Assembly: GCA_947625255.1 (NCBI GenBank)
Contig: CANQNT010000007.1
Coordinates: forward strand, 80,558-144,557
Direction of reading: 5' to 3'
Length of the DNA stretch: 64,000 nt
DNA from: an uncultured Acetatifactor sp.
GTDB lineage: Bacteria; Bacillota; Clostridia; Lachnospirales; Lachnospiraceae
Position 1 is the stretch's first letter. Every line of letters starts with the position of its first letter. The position numbers and the translations under genes are program-made. The notes beneath the pieces were generated by a model, which did not search any database, was not told the origin of the DNA, and saw only the letters and a program-made list of their open reading frames with translations. This document shows positions 53,983 to 63,829 of this stretch, one piece after another.

Positions 53983-54500
53983 CGCGCCTCCCTTCGCTTT
54001 CGCCGCATCCTCCCAAGGCACCACTTTTCCGTCAACACACAAAGCAGGAGTCCAAAGCTCCCTCCGCCGGTATCCAACAGCACATCCAGGGGATTCCCGT
54101 CTCGTCCCGGCACAAACATCTGATGACATTCATCTACCGCGGCCGACAAGCACACCCACAAAACCACCAGAAGATACAATCCTTTTCCTCGTTCTTTCCA
54201 TTGTCTCCATAAAATATAGACCAGAATCCCCAGCAGGGCATATTCACTGAAATGGGCAATTTTGCGCACCGGATGCTCGAAATACCGCACCATGCTATGA
54301 ATCATCGCATCCGACCAGTGCTTTCTGGCCACCGCGTTATAAACCTCCACACACGTTTCCGTGACTTTCGTACTCAAATGCCCTGACTCTTCTCCGTCCT
54401 GATCCGAGAAGGAAAAAATGAGGCAATATAAGCCAATCATCAATATTCCCGTGATCACGCTGATCCCTATTCGCCTACGCCGCCTCATCTTCTCATCCAT
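53979..54500 (-). CDS. VanZ-like membrane protein
   Basis: 173 aa, four predicted helices: SVITGILMIGLYCLIFSFS, KIAHFSEYALLGILVYIL, LYLLVVLWVCLSAAVDECHQMFVPGRDGNPLDVLLDTGGG and a last helix. SEYALLG and DExHQ-x-F-PGRxG-x-x-DVLxDTxG are VanZ-family motifs. VanZ proteins give low-level teicoplanin resistance in some enterococci, but chromosomal homologues usually have unknown envelope roles. Coupled to the zinc-finger gene. Confidence 0.88.
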   Translation of the reverse strand: MDEKMRRRRRIGISVITGILMIGLYCLIFSFSDQDGEESGHLSTKVTETCVEVYNAVARKHWSDAMIHSMVRYFEHPVRKIAHFSEYALLGILVYILWRQWKERGKGLYLLVVLWVCLSAAVDECHQMFVPGRDGNPLDVLLDTGGGSFGLLLCVLTEKWCLGRMRRKRREAR

Positions 54501-54619
54501 ACAAAGCTGCTTCCCCTGTCTTTCTTTTTTGATTTTGCGAACTCCATCTCAGAGCTTACCCCTGCCCGTTCAGGCGCTTTTTTTCATACCAGGCCAGACG
54601 CTTTTCGGTACCCCCGTCA

Positions 54620-55666
54620 TCAGCTTTCAGACGGCAGGATAAACATGGCATCCCCAAAGCTGAAGAACCGATACCGTTGCTCAATGGCCTCCTGATAGGC
54701 GTTGAGCACATGCTCTCTGCCCGCCAGCGCGCTGACCAGCATCACCAGGGTGGACTCCGGTAGGTGGAAATTGGTAATCAATCCGTCCAGGACACGGAAT
54801 TGATAGCCGGGATAAATGAAAATCTCCGTATTATCACACCCGGCATGAACCGTTCCGTTTTCATCCGCCGCGCTTTCCAGGGTGCGGCAGCTCGTGGTGC
54901 CCACGCAGATCACGCGGCCTCCCCGGCATTTGGTACGGTTAATGATCTTTGCGGCTTCCTCCGTCACCTGGTAATATTCCGAGTGCATATGATGCTCCAG
55001 TACGTTTTCTTCCTTGACCGGACGAAAGGTGCCCAAACCCACATGGAGGGTCACATAGGCGATTGCCACGCCCTTGTCCTCAATCTGCTGCAGCAGCTCC
55101 TTTGTAAAATGCAGACCGGCCGTAGGCGCCGCCGCGGAGCCCTCGTATTTGGCATAAACGGTCTGGTAGCGACTCTTATCCTGAAGCTTGTGGGTAATAT
55201 AAGGCGGCAGGGGCATCTCCCCCAGACGATCCAAAACCTCTTCAAAGATTCCCTGATATTCAAAACGAATGAGCCGATTGCCCTCCTCCACGACCTCCAG
55301 GACCTCCGCCCGAAGCATTCCGTCCCCAAAAGTCAATCGGGTTCCCGGGCGACATTTTTTGCCCGGCCGCACCAGGGTTTCCCAGACATCGTTCTCCCTG
55401 CGCTTCAGCAAAAGCACTTCAATATGGGCTCCCGTGCCCTCTCGCCGGCCCAGAAGCCTGGCCGGGATCACCTTGGTATTATTCAGCACCAGACAATCTC
55501 CCGGCCTCAAGAAATCCGCGACCTCCCGAAACACATGGTGGGACACCGCCCCGGTACGCTTATCCAGCACCAGGAGCCGGGAAGAAGAACGATCCTCCAA
55601 CGGATCCTGGGCGATCAGCTCCTGGGGCAGATCGAAATAAAAATCTGACTTCAGCAAAGTTTCCAT
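54620..55666 (-). CDS. queA: S-adenosylmethionine:tRNA ribosyltransferase-isomerase
   Basis: About 348 aa from the ATG at 55666 (the track start is a TTG three codons before; GGAAGG lies upstream). [53 protein letters not shown] and [15 protein letters not shown] are QueA motifs. It makes epoxyqueuosine in tRNA. No queG or tgt follows in the window. Confidence 0.96.
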   Translation of the reverse strand: METLLKSDFYFDLPQELIAQDPLEDRSSSRLLVLDKRTGAVSHHVFREVADFLRPGDCLVLNNTKVIPARLLGRREGTGAHIEVLLLKRRENDVWETLVRPGKKCRPGTRLTFGDGMLRAEVLEVVEEGNRLIRFEYQGIFEEVLDRLGEMPLPPYITHKLQDKSRYQTVYAKYEGSAAAPTAGLHFTKELLQQIEDKGVAIAYVTLHVGLGTFRPVKEENVLEHHMHSEYYQVTEEAAKIINRTKCRGGRVICVGTTSCRTLESAADENGTVHAGCDNTEIFIYPGYQFRVLDGLITNFHLPESTLVMLVSALAGREHVLNAYQEAIEQRYRFFSFGDAMFILPSES

Positions 55667-55681
55667 GCAGCACAATCCTTC

Positions 55682-57106
55682 CTACCGTGCATCTTCCACA
55701 AAGGCCCGATAGCCGCGATAGGTTTCATACACGTCCGCCTTGCTTGTGGCCTCCCAGGGAGCGTGCATGCTCAACACGGCCACACCGCTGTCAATAACAT
55801 TCATCCCGTAGCGGGCCAGAATATAAGCGATGGTGCCGCCCCCGCCCAGATCCACTCTGCCCAGCTCCGCCGTCTGGAAATGAACGGACCTGTCACTGTA
55901 AATCCTGCGGATCTGCGCCAGATACTCCGCATTGGCGTCATTGGAACCGGACTTGCCCTTGGAACCGGTGAATTTATTTAACACCATACCGCCGCCCAGA
56001 TAAGCCACGTTTTTCTTATCAAAGCTGCCGGCAAAGCCGGGATCGAAAGCGCTGCTTACATCGGAAGAGAGCATATTGCTGTGGGCCAGGCACCTGCGCA
56101 GATTCAGCTCCGTATATTCTCCGCACAGATTCATGACCTCGGCCACTGTGTTCTCAAAGAACAAGGACTGCATGCCCGTAGCGCCCACGGAACCGATTTC
56201 CTCTTTATCCACTAAGATACAGCATATGGTACGCCGGGTCCGGGCCGTATCCAGCATGGCCATCATGGAAGTATAGGCACAGACTCTGTCATCCTGGCCA
56301 TAGGAAAGAATCATGCTGCGGTCAAATCCGGCCTCCCTGGCTTTACCGGCGGGGACCACTTCCAACTCCGCGGAAATAAAGTCCTCCTCATCCATGCCAT
56401 ACTGTTCCTTGAGGATGCCCAAAACTCCCGCCTTTACGGCTTCCTTTGCTTTCTCCTTCTTGCCGTCGGCGTTCTTGTCCTCCGCCTTTTCTCCGATGCG
56501 GATCGGGCGGTTGCCGACGATAATATCCAGCGCCTCTCCCTCGATCACCTTAAGCGCTTTTTTCTCCAGCTGTTCCTGGGAAAGATGAATCAAAAGATCA
56601 GAGATGAAAAACACGGGATCATCCTCGTCCTCTCCGATATTCAATTCCACGGTGGTACCGTCTTTCTTCACGACCACTCCGTGCAAAGCCAAAGGAATGG
56701 TCACCCACTGATATTTCTTTACGCCGCCATAATAATGGGTATCCAGATATGCAAAGCCGCCATCCTCATACAAAGGATTCTGTTTGATATCCAGTCTGGG
56801 GCTGTCGATATGAGCGCCCAGAATATTCATGCCCGCGCTCATGGGCTCCTCGCCGATCTGGAACATGGCAATGGTCTTATTCATGCACACGCTGTAAACC
56901 CTGTCCCCCGTCCTCAAGGCCTTTCCCTGCTTGGTCAAGGTCTCCAGCTCCTGATACCCTGCGGCCTCGACCGCGTTCACAATCTGGTCAATGCACTCCC
57001 GCTCCGTCTTCCCATGATCCAGAAAGGCCCGGTACCCGGCACACAACGTTTCCAATTCCGCCAGCTGCGCTTCCTCATAGGTTTCCCATATATTCTTTCT
57101 CTCCAT
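55682..57106 (-). CDS. M18-family aminopeptidase
   Basis: 474 aa. ILGAHIDSPRLDIKQNPLYED (zinc-binding His/Asp), DKEEIGSVGATGMQS (catalytic Glu pair), LAHSNMLSSDVSSAFDP and the C-terminal SMHAPWEATSKADVYETY (zinc His) are the M18 (ApeA/LAP4-type) motifs. A soluble cytoplasmic metallo-aminopeptidase that would form a dodecamer. A Lys/Glu-rich insert (EKAEDKNADGKKEKAKEAVK) lies near residue 210. GGAGG precedes the ATG by 11 bases. Confidence 0.93.
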   Translation of the reverse strand: MERKNIWETYEEAQLAELETLCAGYRAFLDHGKTERECIDQIVNAVEAAGYQELETLTKQGKALRTGDRVYSVCMNKTIAMFQIGEEPMSAGMNILGAHIDSPRLDIKQNPLYEDGGFAYLDTHYYGGVKKYQWVTIPLALHGVVVKKDGTTVELNIGEDEDDPVFFISDLLIHLSQEQLEKKALKVIEGEALDIIVGNRPIRIGEKAEDKNADGKKEKAKEAVKAGVLGILKEQYGMDEEDFISAELEVVPAGKAREAGFDRSMILSYGQDDRVCAYTSMMAMLDTARTRRTICCILVDKEEIGSVGATGMQSLFFENTVAEVMNLCGEYTELNLRRCLAHSNMLSSDVSSAFDPGFAGSFDKKNVAYLGGGMVLNKFTGSKGKSGSNDANAEYLAQIRRIYSDRSVHFQTAELGRVDLGGGGTIAYILARYGMNVIDSGVAVLSMHAPWEATSKADVYETYRGYRAFVEDAR

Positions 57107-57155
57107 CTTGAATCAATCCTCCCGATGCTGTTTTTCCTGTATTACAATTCCAATC

Positions 57156-59576
57156 TTACTGCCGCAGTTCAATTCCCATCTGCTGCAGTCCGTTCAAAAT
57201 CTTCTTCATGGCAGCGGACACGTCGCTTTCCTCCAGTGTGCGGTCCTGGGCACGGAATGTGATGGAATAGGCCACGGACTTATAGCCGGGCTTAATCTGG
57301 CTCCCTTCATAAATATCGAACAGCGCATAGCTCTCCAGAAGCTTTCCGCCCCTCTGCTCGATCATTTTCTCAATCTGTCCCACCAGAATGTCCTTAGGCA
57401 CCACCATACTGATGTCACGGCTCACCGCCGGGAACCTGACAATACCGGTGTATTTGCGGTCAAAAGTGGTAAACGGCATGATCGCCGGCATATCCAGAAC
57501 GGCCACATAAGCCTTGGTTCCGATCTCATACTGATCCAGGACATCCGGATGCACCTCGCCCAGATAACCTACCGTGGCGTTTTCATACCGGATCAGTGCC
57601 TGCCGGCCGGGATGCAGGAAAGGCTTGCCCGCGTTGGGATCATAAACGGCCCTCTTACGCATTCCCACGCTGTCGAAAAACTCTTCCGCCACGCCTTTCA
57701 GGGTGAAGAAATCACCCTCTCCATAGAAACCCAGAGTAAACTGCATCCTCTCCTCCGGCAGCTCCGTCAGCGGCAGGGCCTTGGGCAGATAGATATTGCC
57801 CAACTCGTAGAGCTTGACGTTCTTATTTCTGCGGTTGTAATTGGTCGCCAGGCTGGTCAGCATACCGTTTATGGGCAAGGTTCTCATAATGGAGAAGTCC
57901 TCTCCCAAAGGATTGGAAATGGTCACGGTACGGCGCAGCACATCGTCCTTCGGCAGGAGCAGCTTGTCGAATACCTTGGGACTTTCAAAGGAATAACACA
58001 TTCCCTGGGAAAATCCGCAGTATTCCGCGATATCCCGTGCCTTTTGCTCAATGCGCAGCTTATAGGAAAGCTTTCCCGTGGTGGCCTCGCCGTTGGGCAG
58101 CGTCGTGGGAATCTTGTCATAGCCATGGAAACGGGCCACTTCCTCCGCGAGATCCGCGTACCCTGCCAGATCCTGACGGAAACTGGGAGCGATAATTTCA
58201 TTGGAAGCCTCGTCATAAACCAGATCCTCTCTCCGGAAAATGGCCAGCATCTCTTCTCTGTCCACGTCCGTTCCCAACAGACTGTTAATGCGTACCGGAT
58301 CAAAGGGAATCCTGCGCGGCTCTTTCAATGGCTTCTTCACGTCCACCATGCCGCCTACCACTTCACCGCAGCCTAACTCCTCGATGAGCTGGCAGGCACG
58401 ATGAATGGCCGCCTCCGCATTGGCGGGATCCAGACCTTTTTCAAAGATACCGGAGGCGTCGGTGCGAAGTCCCAGCCTCTTGGCGGATTTTCTGATATTG
58501 GGGCCGTTAAAGGTAGCCGCCTCAAACAAAACAGTGTGTACGTCATTGGTGATCTTGCTGTTTTCACCGCCCATGATGCCCGCGATACCGATCTCTTTCT
58601 CCGCATCACAGATCATCAGCACGTCCTTATCCATCTTACGGACCTGGCCGTCAAGGGTCTGGAACACATCCCCGTCCTTGGCGCGGCGGACAATGATCTT
58701 GCGGCCCGCCACGGTATTCAGGTCATACGCGTGCATGGGCTGACCATATTCCTCCATCACATAATTGGTGATATCCACCAGATTGTTGATGGGACGGATG
58801 CCGCTGGCCGCCAGGCGTCTTTGCATCCACTCAGGCGAAGGCGCGATCCTGATATTCTTCACCACTCTCGCGCAGTATCTGGTACAAAGATCCGTATCCC
58901 GCACCTCTACCTGCACATAATCATGGGCATCTTCTTCATTTCCGCAGACCTTTTCCGCGGGAGGACAAAACGGCTTGCGGAATGTGGCCGCCGCTTCTCT
59001 GGCAATTCCCAGCACACTGTAGCAGTCCACCCGGTTGCTGGTGATTTCATATTCAAAAACCGTGTCCCGCAGACCCAGGATTTCCACCGCGTCCGCGCCG
59101 ACGGGCGTGTCATCCGGGAAAATATAAATCCCCTCTTCCGGAGCTTCCGGATACATATCCCGATTAGAACCCAGCTCCTCAATGGAACACATCATTCCGT
59201 TGGAAGCAACGCCCCGCAGCTTACCGGCCTTGATCCGGATGCCATTTTCCGGAAGCGGACCTCCGTCATGGCCTCCCGCCACCTTGCCGCCGTCCAAAAC
59301 CACCGGTACCTTATTGCCCAGCATCACATTGGGCGCGCCGGTAACGATCTGAATCGTCTCGCCGCCAATATCCACCTGACAGACAATGAGTTTGTCGGCA
59401 TCGGGATGTTTGTCAATGGAAAGGACCTGTCCTACCACAATTTTTTCCAGATTTTTATCCAATCTTTCATAGCCTTCCACCTTGGTGCCGGACAAGGTCA
59501 TGGCATCACAATATTCCTGATCGGTACAATCAAGATCCGGCACATATGCTTTAATCCATGATAACGCTGTATTCAT
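57156..59576 (-). CDS. pheT: Phenylalanyl-tRNA synthetase beta chain
   Basis: 806 aa. N-terminal tRNA-binding domain (VVGQVLSIDKHPDADKLIVCQVDIG), B3/B4 editing domain, B5 (DPVRINSLLGTD), core (FARFHGYDKIP-type sequence VARFHGYDKIPTTLP) and C-terminal ferredoxin-like anticodon domain (FPAVSRDISMVVPKD). Normal length. Follows pheS by 58 bp, under the same T-box control. Confidence 0.96.
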   Translation of the reverse strand: MNTALSWIKAYVPDLDCTDQEYCDAMTLSGTKVEGYERLDKNLEKIVVGQVLSIDKHPDADKLIVCQVDIGGETIQIVTGAPNVMLGNKVPVVLDGGKVAGGHDGGPLPENGIRIKAGKLRGVASNGMMCSIEELGSNRDMYPEAPEEGIYIFPDDTPVGADAVEILGLRDTVFEYEITSNRVDCYSVLGIAREAAATFRKPFCPPAEKVCGNEEDAHDYVQVEVRDTDLCTRYCARVVKNIRIAPSPEWMQRRLAASGIRPINNLVDITNYVMEEYGQPMHAYDLNTVAGRKIIVRRAKDGDVFQTLDGQVRKMDKDVLMICDAEKEIGIAGIMGGENSKITNDVHTVLFEAATFNGPNIRKSAKRLGLRTDASGIFEKGLDPANAEAAIHRACQLIEELGCGEVVGGMVDVKKPLKEPRRIPFDPVRINSLLGTDVDREEMLAIFRREDLVYDEASNEIIAPSFRQDLAGYADLAEEVARFHGYDKIPTTLPNGEATTGKLSYKLRIEQKARDIAEYCGFSQGMCYSFESPKVFDKLLLPKDDVLRRTVTISNPLGEDFSIMRTLPINGMLTSLATNYNRRNKNVKLYELGNIYLPKALPLTELPEERMQFTLGFYGEGDFFTLKGVAEEFFDSVGMRKRAVYDPNAGKPFLHPGRQALIRYENATVGYLGEVHPDVLDQYEIGTKAYVAVLDMPAIMPFTTFDRKYTGIVRFPAVSRDISMVVPKDILVGQIEKMIEQRGGKLLESYALFDIYEGSQIKPGYKSVAYSITFRAQDRTLEESDVSAAMKKILNGLQQMGIELRQ

Positions 59577-59634
59577 GATATCTGATTCCTTTCTCTTTCT
59601 CCATTCTTACGGCTTCAAACGCGTTTCCGGGCTC

Positions 59635-60654
59635 TTAAAACTGCTTTAAGAAGCGAATGTCATTCTCATACAGAAGACGCATATCGTCAATCTCGTATTT
59701 CAAAAGGGCGATACGCTCCAGCCCCACGCCAAAGGCAAAGCCTGTATAGGCATCGGGATCAATCCCGCTCATCTCCAGGACATGAGGATGCACCATGCCG
59801 CAGCCCAAAATCTCGATCCAACCGCTGCCCTTACAGAAACGGCACCCTTTGCCTCCGCACTTAAAACAGGAAACATCCATCTCCGCGCTGGGCTCCGTGA
59901 AAGGGAAATGATGGGGCCGGAACTTCACTTTCGTCTCCTCCCCGAACAGCTCTCTGGCGAATTCCGCCAACGTACCTTTCAAGTCCGCAAAAGTAATATG
60001 CTTATCGATGACCAGTCCTTCTACCTGATGGAACGAAGGCGAATGGGTAGCATCCACCTCGTCCGCGCGGAACACACGGCCGGGAGCGATCATACGGATG
60101 GGCAGCCTGCCCTTCTCCATCTCGTGTACCTGGGTTCCGGAAGTCTGGGTGCGCAGCAGAATGTTTTCCGTGACATAAAAGGTATCCTGTTCATCCTTGG
60201 CCGGATGATCCGCCGGGATATTCAGCGCCTCAAAATTATAGTAATCCGTTTCCACGTCCGGTCCTTCCACCACTTCATATCCCATGCCCACGAAAATACG
60301 TTCAATCTCTTCCAGGGCGATGGTATTGGGATGTCTGTGCCCGATTTCCGCCTTTTTGGCGGGCAGCGTCACATCGATCACCTCCGACTTCATCCGGGCG
60401 TCCCGCAGGGCGCGTTCCGTTTTCATACGCGCTTCCTCCAGTACCCGCTCGATTTCCTGGCGTGTCTCATTTACCCATTGTCCCACCTGCGGACGCTCTT
60501 CCGGCGGCACCTCTTTCATGGACTTCAACACGTTGGTCAGCTCACCCTTTTTTCCCAGGATGGCCACCCTGATTTCATTGAGCTTTTCCGTGGTGTCGCT
60601 GCCTGCGATCTGCTGCAGCGCCCGCTCCTTGATCTGGTCTAACTTCGCTTTCAT
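59635..60654 (-). CDS. pheS: Phenylalanyl-tRNA synthetase alpha chain
   Basis: 339 aa. An N-terminal coiled coil, then class II motifs: GHRHPNTIALEEIERIFVGMGYEV, HQVEGLVIDKHITFADLKG, RPHHFPFTEPSAEMDV, and GVGLERIALLKYEIDDMR (motif 3). A CxxC-like Cys cluster (CFKCGGKGCRFCKG) is inserted near residue 270, a known variation in some Clostridia. AGGAACGGGGAAA precedes the ATG. First gene behind the phenylalanine T-box. Confidence 0.96.
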   Translation of the reverse strand: MKAKLDQIKERALQQIAGSDTTEKLNEIRVAILGKKGELTNVLKSMKEVPPEERPQVGQWVNETRQEIERVLEEARMKTERALRDARMKSEVIDVTLPAKKAEIGHRHPNTIALEEIERIFVGMGYEVVEGPDVETDYYNFEALNIPADHPAKDEQDTFYVTENILLRTQTSGTQVHEMEKGRLPIRMIAPGRVFRADEVDATHSPSFHQVEGLVIDKHITFADLKGTLAEFARELFGEETKVKFRPHHFPFTEPSAEMDVSCFKCGGKGCRFCKGSGWIEILGCGMVHPHVLEMSGIDPDAYTGFAFGVGLERIALLKYEIDDMRLLYENDIRFLKQF

Positions 60655-60734
60655 TTTCCCCGTTCCTTTCCTAAAGGTTTGCGGAGTGGCGTATAACCGC
60701 CTGGGAACACATTTCGCGCCTCAACCTTACGCGT

Positions 60735-60766
60735 AAAAAATCCCTCACTGCTCGCACAGTAAGGGA
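60735..60766 (-). terminator. T-box-controlled terminator upstream of pheS
   Basis: TCCCTTACTG and CAGTGAGGGA arms form a stem closed by a short loop and followed on the minus strand by TTTTTT. It is the terminator alternative of the T-box switch. Confidence 0.88.
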
Positions 60767-61086
60767 CGAAATTGCTCCGCGGTACCACCCCGATTCCCAT
60801 CCTTTGATGGGCGACTCAAACGCGTAACGAGCGTCTCACGTTCCGGAATAATGAGTTCTCCTGACATAACCCTTTCAGAAAACCGTTCCTCCGAACGGCT
60901 CCGGTGCGAAATTCAGGACTTCATCCACGCTTAAGGAAGCTTCCAGCCAACGGCTTCCCCTCTCTGTAAGAGCATGAGTCCCTACTGAACACCCTCAACG
61001 CCTTTTCTCTTTCTGAATATCGGGATGGCGCGTTTCCCGCACCATCCCATACCAACAGCGGATGCTCTTTTCGACACATCCAATAA
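60735..61086 (-). promoter_or_regulatory. Phenylalanine T-box riboswitch leader of pheST
   Basis: GGGGTGGTACCGCGGAGCAA (60772-60791, minus strand) is the T-box antiterminator sequence. In the stem I region CTGAATTTCGCACC offers UUC at 60908-60910 as specifier codon, fitting tRNA-Phe and the genes controlled. Uncharged tRNA-Phe would allow read-through. The specifier is assigned by position and codon match. Confidence 0.9.
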
Positions 61087-61092
61087 TATCTC

Positions 61093-61121
61093 ATTCTATT
61101 AATTTCCTCCCCGTTTGTCAA
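61093..61121 (-). promoter_or_regulatory. Promoter of pheST
   Basis: TTGACA, 17 bp, TAGAAT on the minus strand immediately upstream of the T-box leader. Same -10 sequence as the trp promoter. Confidence 0.85.
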
Positions 61122-61175
61122 GTCCTTTCCCTCTTTTTATATAAATTTTAGTTCCCGAATTTAGTTCCCGGGCCA

Positions 61176-63827
61176 TCACAAATTTTCATTCTGTATGGTC
61201 TCAATAATGTCTTTCCTGCGGATCTTCCCCATGGAATATCTCATGATTCCGTACAGCAGCGCAAACACGGCCAAAACGGATATTCCAATCCCTTTCCAGG
61301 GGATCTCATAGGGCATTTCGATCCGAGGCGCTATCCCCCTATAAAAACCATAAGACAAAAGACATCCCAGCAAAATCCCCCACACCAGCGATTTGCATCC
61401 GTAAAACAGATTCTCCAGGCGAATCATCCCGCGAAACTCCCGGCCGGTCATCCCCACGGACCGGAGCATGGCAAATTCCCTGCTCCGCAGTTCCATATTC
61501 GTCGTAATGGTATTAAAAATATTGGTAACTCCGATCAGCGCGATGACCGCGATAAATCCATAAAGGAATACAGAGACCGCCAGGAAAAAGCCCCTTGTCT
61601 CCCGGTACTCTTTCTCATAATTGCTCAGATAGAAGTCCACAGACGCTCCCTCCAGGCACTGCTGAATTGCCTTCTCCATCTGATCCGTGTCCGCGCATTG
61701 GCATTTGACCCTAACCTGAGGATAAAGAATTTCCGAATGACGATCCATCCAGGAATCGCTGACAACAAGGAAGGTACCTGAATAATTCTGCAGTCTCCAG
61801 GGACGCTGGTCTGTCAGCCTGGCCACAGTGATCTCAATCTCTTCGTCACTTTCCGATCCCGTAAGACGAAGAACGTCCCCCGGCCGATAGTCCAGGATCA
61901 TGCCCTTGAGCGTCACAATTTTCCCGTTCCGACCCATTTCTTCCGAATAATCCGCCACCAGGATTCCCTGGTCCGCCGCGCGGGCCGGCGAAAGTCCAAG
62001 CCCTTTACAATATTCCTCATAAGCCTGGTCTCCCAAGGACACAAAGGAAAAATATTGTTTTTCCCGACTGTCCAGATTGGGATGGTCTTTCCGATACTTT
62101 TCCGTATATGAAACCTCTTCCGCCGGGATTACAAAATACTCGGAAATTCTGGAAACCTCCACCTTGGTCATGCCATCCAAGGAAGCGATTTCCAGCGCTT
62201 TCTGATAGAGGCTATCCTCATATTTCCAGGACCAGGAGCTGAGCGTCAGGTCAAACTGATATTCCACCTTTTCCATATTCTCCGTTTCCAGGACAAAAGC
62301 CAGCCCTACAAAGGTTCCCATAGCGATAAAGGTCGCCACGCCGATCACAATGGCTATGACCGTGGTACGATATTTCACCCGGGCCCTGCGCAGATTTTTG
62401 TAAGCAATCAGTCCGCCGATGCCAAAAATGCAATTGACCAGTTTGGTCATGATCGGTTTTGACCGTCCTGTCGATTTTTCTTTCTGATGCGCACGACGTT
62501 CCCAACGGGAAAGGGTTATCGTTTCATTGCCGCGGATGGCGGCGATGGGCGCGATTTTTCCAGCCTTTCTGGCGGACTGTCCCGCGGACAGAAACACCGT
62601 GACCACGGATAATAGCGCTCCCAAAACCATGGCCGGAACGGACACCACGAAAGTCAATTCCATTCCCAACAAGGGCCGCAGCATTCCGCCCGCAAAACGC
62701 ACCAGAATCAGGGTTGCCAGAACCCCGCTCAAAATTCCCAGAGGAATCCCCAGAGCGGCCAAAACAGCGGCCTCCCAATAGACCATGCCCCGCATCTGCT
62801 TTTTCGTGGCTCCCACGGAGGACAGCATTCCATATAGTCTCATCTTTTCCGTCAGAGAAATGGTAAAACTGTTATGAATGCAAAAAACGGCCGACACGAT
62901 GATGATTGCAATGGCAAGCCCCGCCATGGAATATAAGGCGGACAAGGTATTATAGGAAAAACGGGACAACTCCAATCGAATCAGGTCGCTATTTTGCGTA
63001 AAATAAATTCCTCCCGGCACATCCCCATACAACAAAATTTCCTCATACGCGTGATGAATCTTCTGGTAATCCGTTAGTGAGATTCCCAAAAGATCACAAG
63101 TCGTCTGTGGATCTTTTTGCAAGGCCTTTTTCGTATATCTGACATAAAGATCCACGGGGCTGTCCGGCAGGGCATTCCCATCCAAATAGGTAAATGCTTC
63201 ATAGCCCGGTTTTCCGTTTGTGTCTTCTTTCAGAATGCCCACCACCGTATAAGTAACTTCTTTTTCCTTCCGGAAAACCTCCGCGCTTTCTTCTCCATTC
63301 TCCAAAAAGGTGTCTCTCTGGCTCAGGCGTTTCCCATTCCGCTCCCGATAACCCAGCTTTAAGGTAAGCTGTTCGCCCACGGACACCTTCAGACCTCCTT
63401 CGGTCCTCGCGCGATCGGAAAGAAGCAGCTCCCCCTCTTTTTCCGGGAATCTGCCCTCTGCCAGCTGCAAGGACAAGGCATCCTCGCAGCCCTCGTTCAT
63501 CGCGCAGACATACAAATAAGGTCTGCGGGGATTGCCGCTTTCTTCCAGCAGCGCGTACCCCTGCTCCATACAATAATGAATGGATTCAATATTACGGTTG
63601 TTCACAAAATACTTACGTTCCTCCGGCTCCACGTTCCAGAATCGATAGTGAAAATTTCCATTAAGCAGCCTTTGATAATCCATCATGGAGGCCCGGAAGC
63701 TTTCCGCCACGTTGGCCACTGCCGTGATCAATGCCGTGGCAAGAATAATCCCTATCACCGTAACGGCAGTCCGCTTGCGGTTCAGCCTAAGGCTCCGCAG
63801 CGTCATTCTCCGCAAGACATCGCCCAT
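61176..63827 (-). CDS. FtsX-like ABC transporter permease
   Basis: 883 aa with the long-permease plan. An N-terminal helix (RTAVTVIGIILATALITAVANV) is followed by an extracytoplasmic domain and three helices around residues 300-420 (SMAGLAIAIIIVSAVFCIHN). A second unit comes next (KYRTTVIAIVIGVATFIAMGTFVGLAFVLE), then a second external domain and three C-terminal helices. Two FtsX domains are typical of Firmicutes antimicrobial-peptide or lipid-signal exporters of the MacB/BceB-like class. The ATPase gene is directly upstream with stop and start two bases apart. Substrate unknown; no two-component system is seen inside the window. Confidence 0.88.
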   Translation of the reverse strand: MGDVLRRMTLRSLRLNRKRTAVTVIGIILATALITAVANVAESFRASMMDYQRLLNGNFHYRFWNVEPEERKYFVNNRNIESIHYCMEQGYALLEESGNPRRPYLYVCAMNEGCEDALSLQLAEGRFPEKEGELLLSDRARTEGGLKVSVGEQLTLKLGYRERNGKRLSQRDTFLENGEESAEVFRKEKEVTYTVVGILKEDTNGKPGYEAFTYLDGNALPDSPVDLYVRYTKKALQKDPQTTCDLLGISLTDYQKIHHAYEEILLYGDVPGGIYFTQNSDLIRLELSRFSYNTLSALYSMAGLAIAIIIVSAVFCIHNSFTISLTEKMRLYGMLSSVGATKKQMRGMVYWEAAVLAALGIPLGILSGVLATLILVRFAGGMLRPLLGMELTFVVSVPAMVLGALLSVVTVFLSAGQSARKAGKIAPIAAIRGNETITLSRWERRAHQKEKSTGRSKPIMTKLVNCIFGIGGLIAYKNLRRARVKYRTTVIAIVIGVATFIAMGTFVGLAFVLETENMEKVEYQFDLTLSSWSWKYEDSLYQKALEIASLDGMTKVEVSRISEYFVIPAEEVSYTEKYRKDHPNLDSREKQYFSFVSLGDQAYEEYCKGLGLSPARAADQGILVADYSEEMGRNGKIVTLKGMILDYRPGDVLRLTGSESDEEIEITVARLTDQRPWRLQNYSGTFLVVSDSWMDRHSEILYPQVRVKCQCADTDQMEKAIQQCLEGASVDFYLSNYEKEYRETRGFFLAVSVFLYGFIAVIALIGVTNIFNTITTNMELRSREFAMLRSVGMTGREFRGMIRLENLFYGCKSLVWGILLGCLLSYGFYRGIAPRIEMPYEIPWKGIGISVLAVFALLYGIMRYSMGKIRRKDIIETIQNENL

Positions 63828-63829
63828 AC

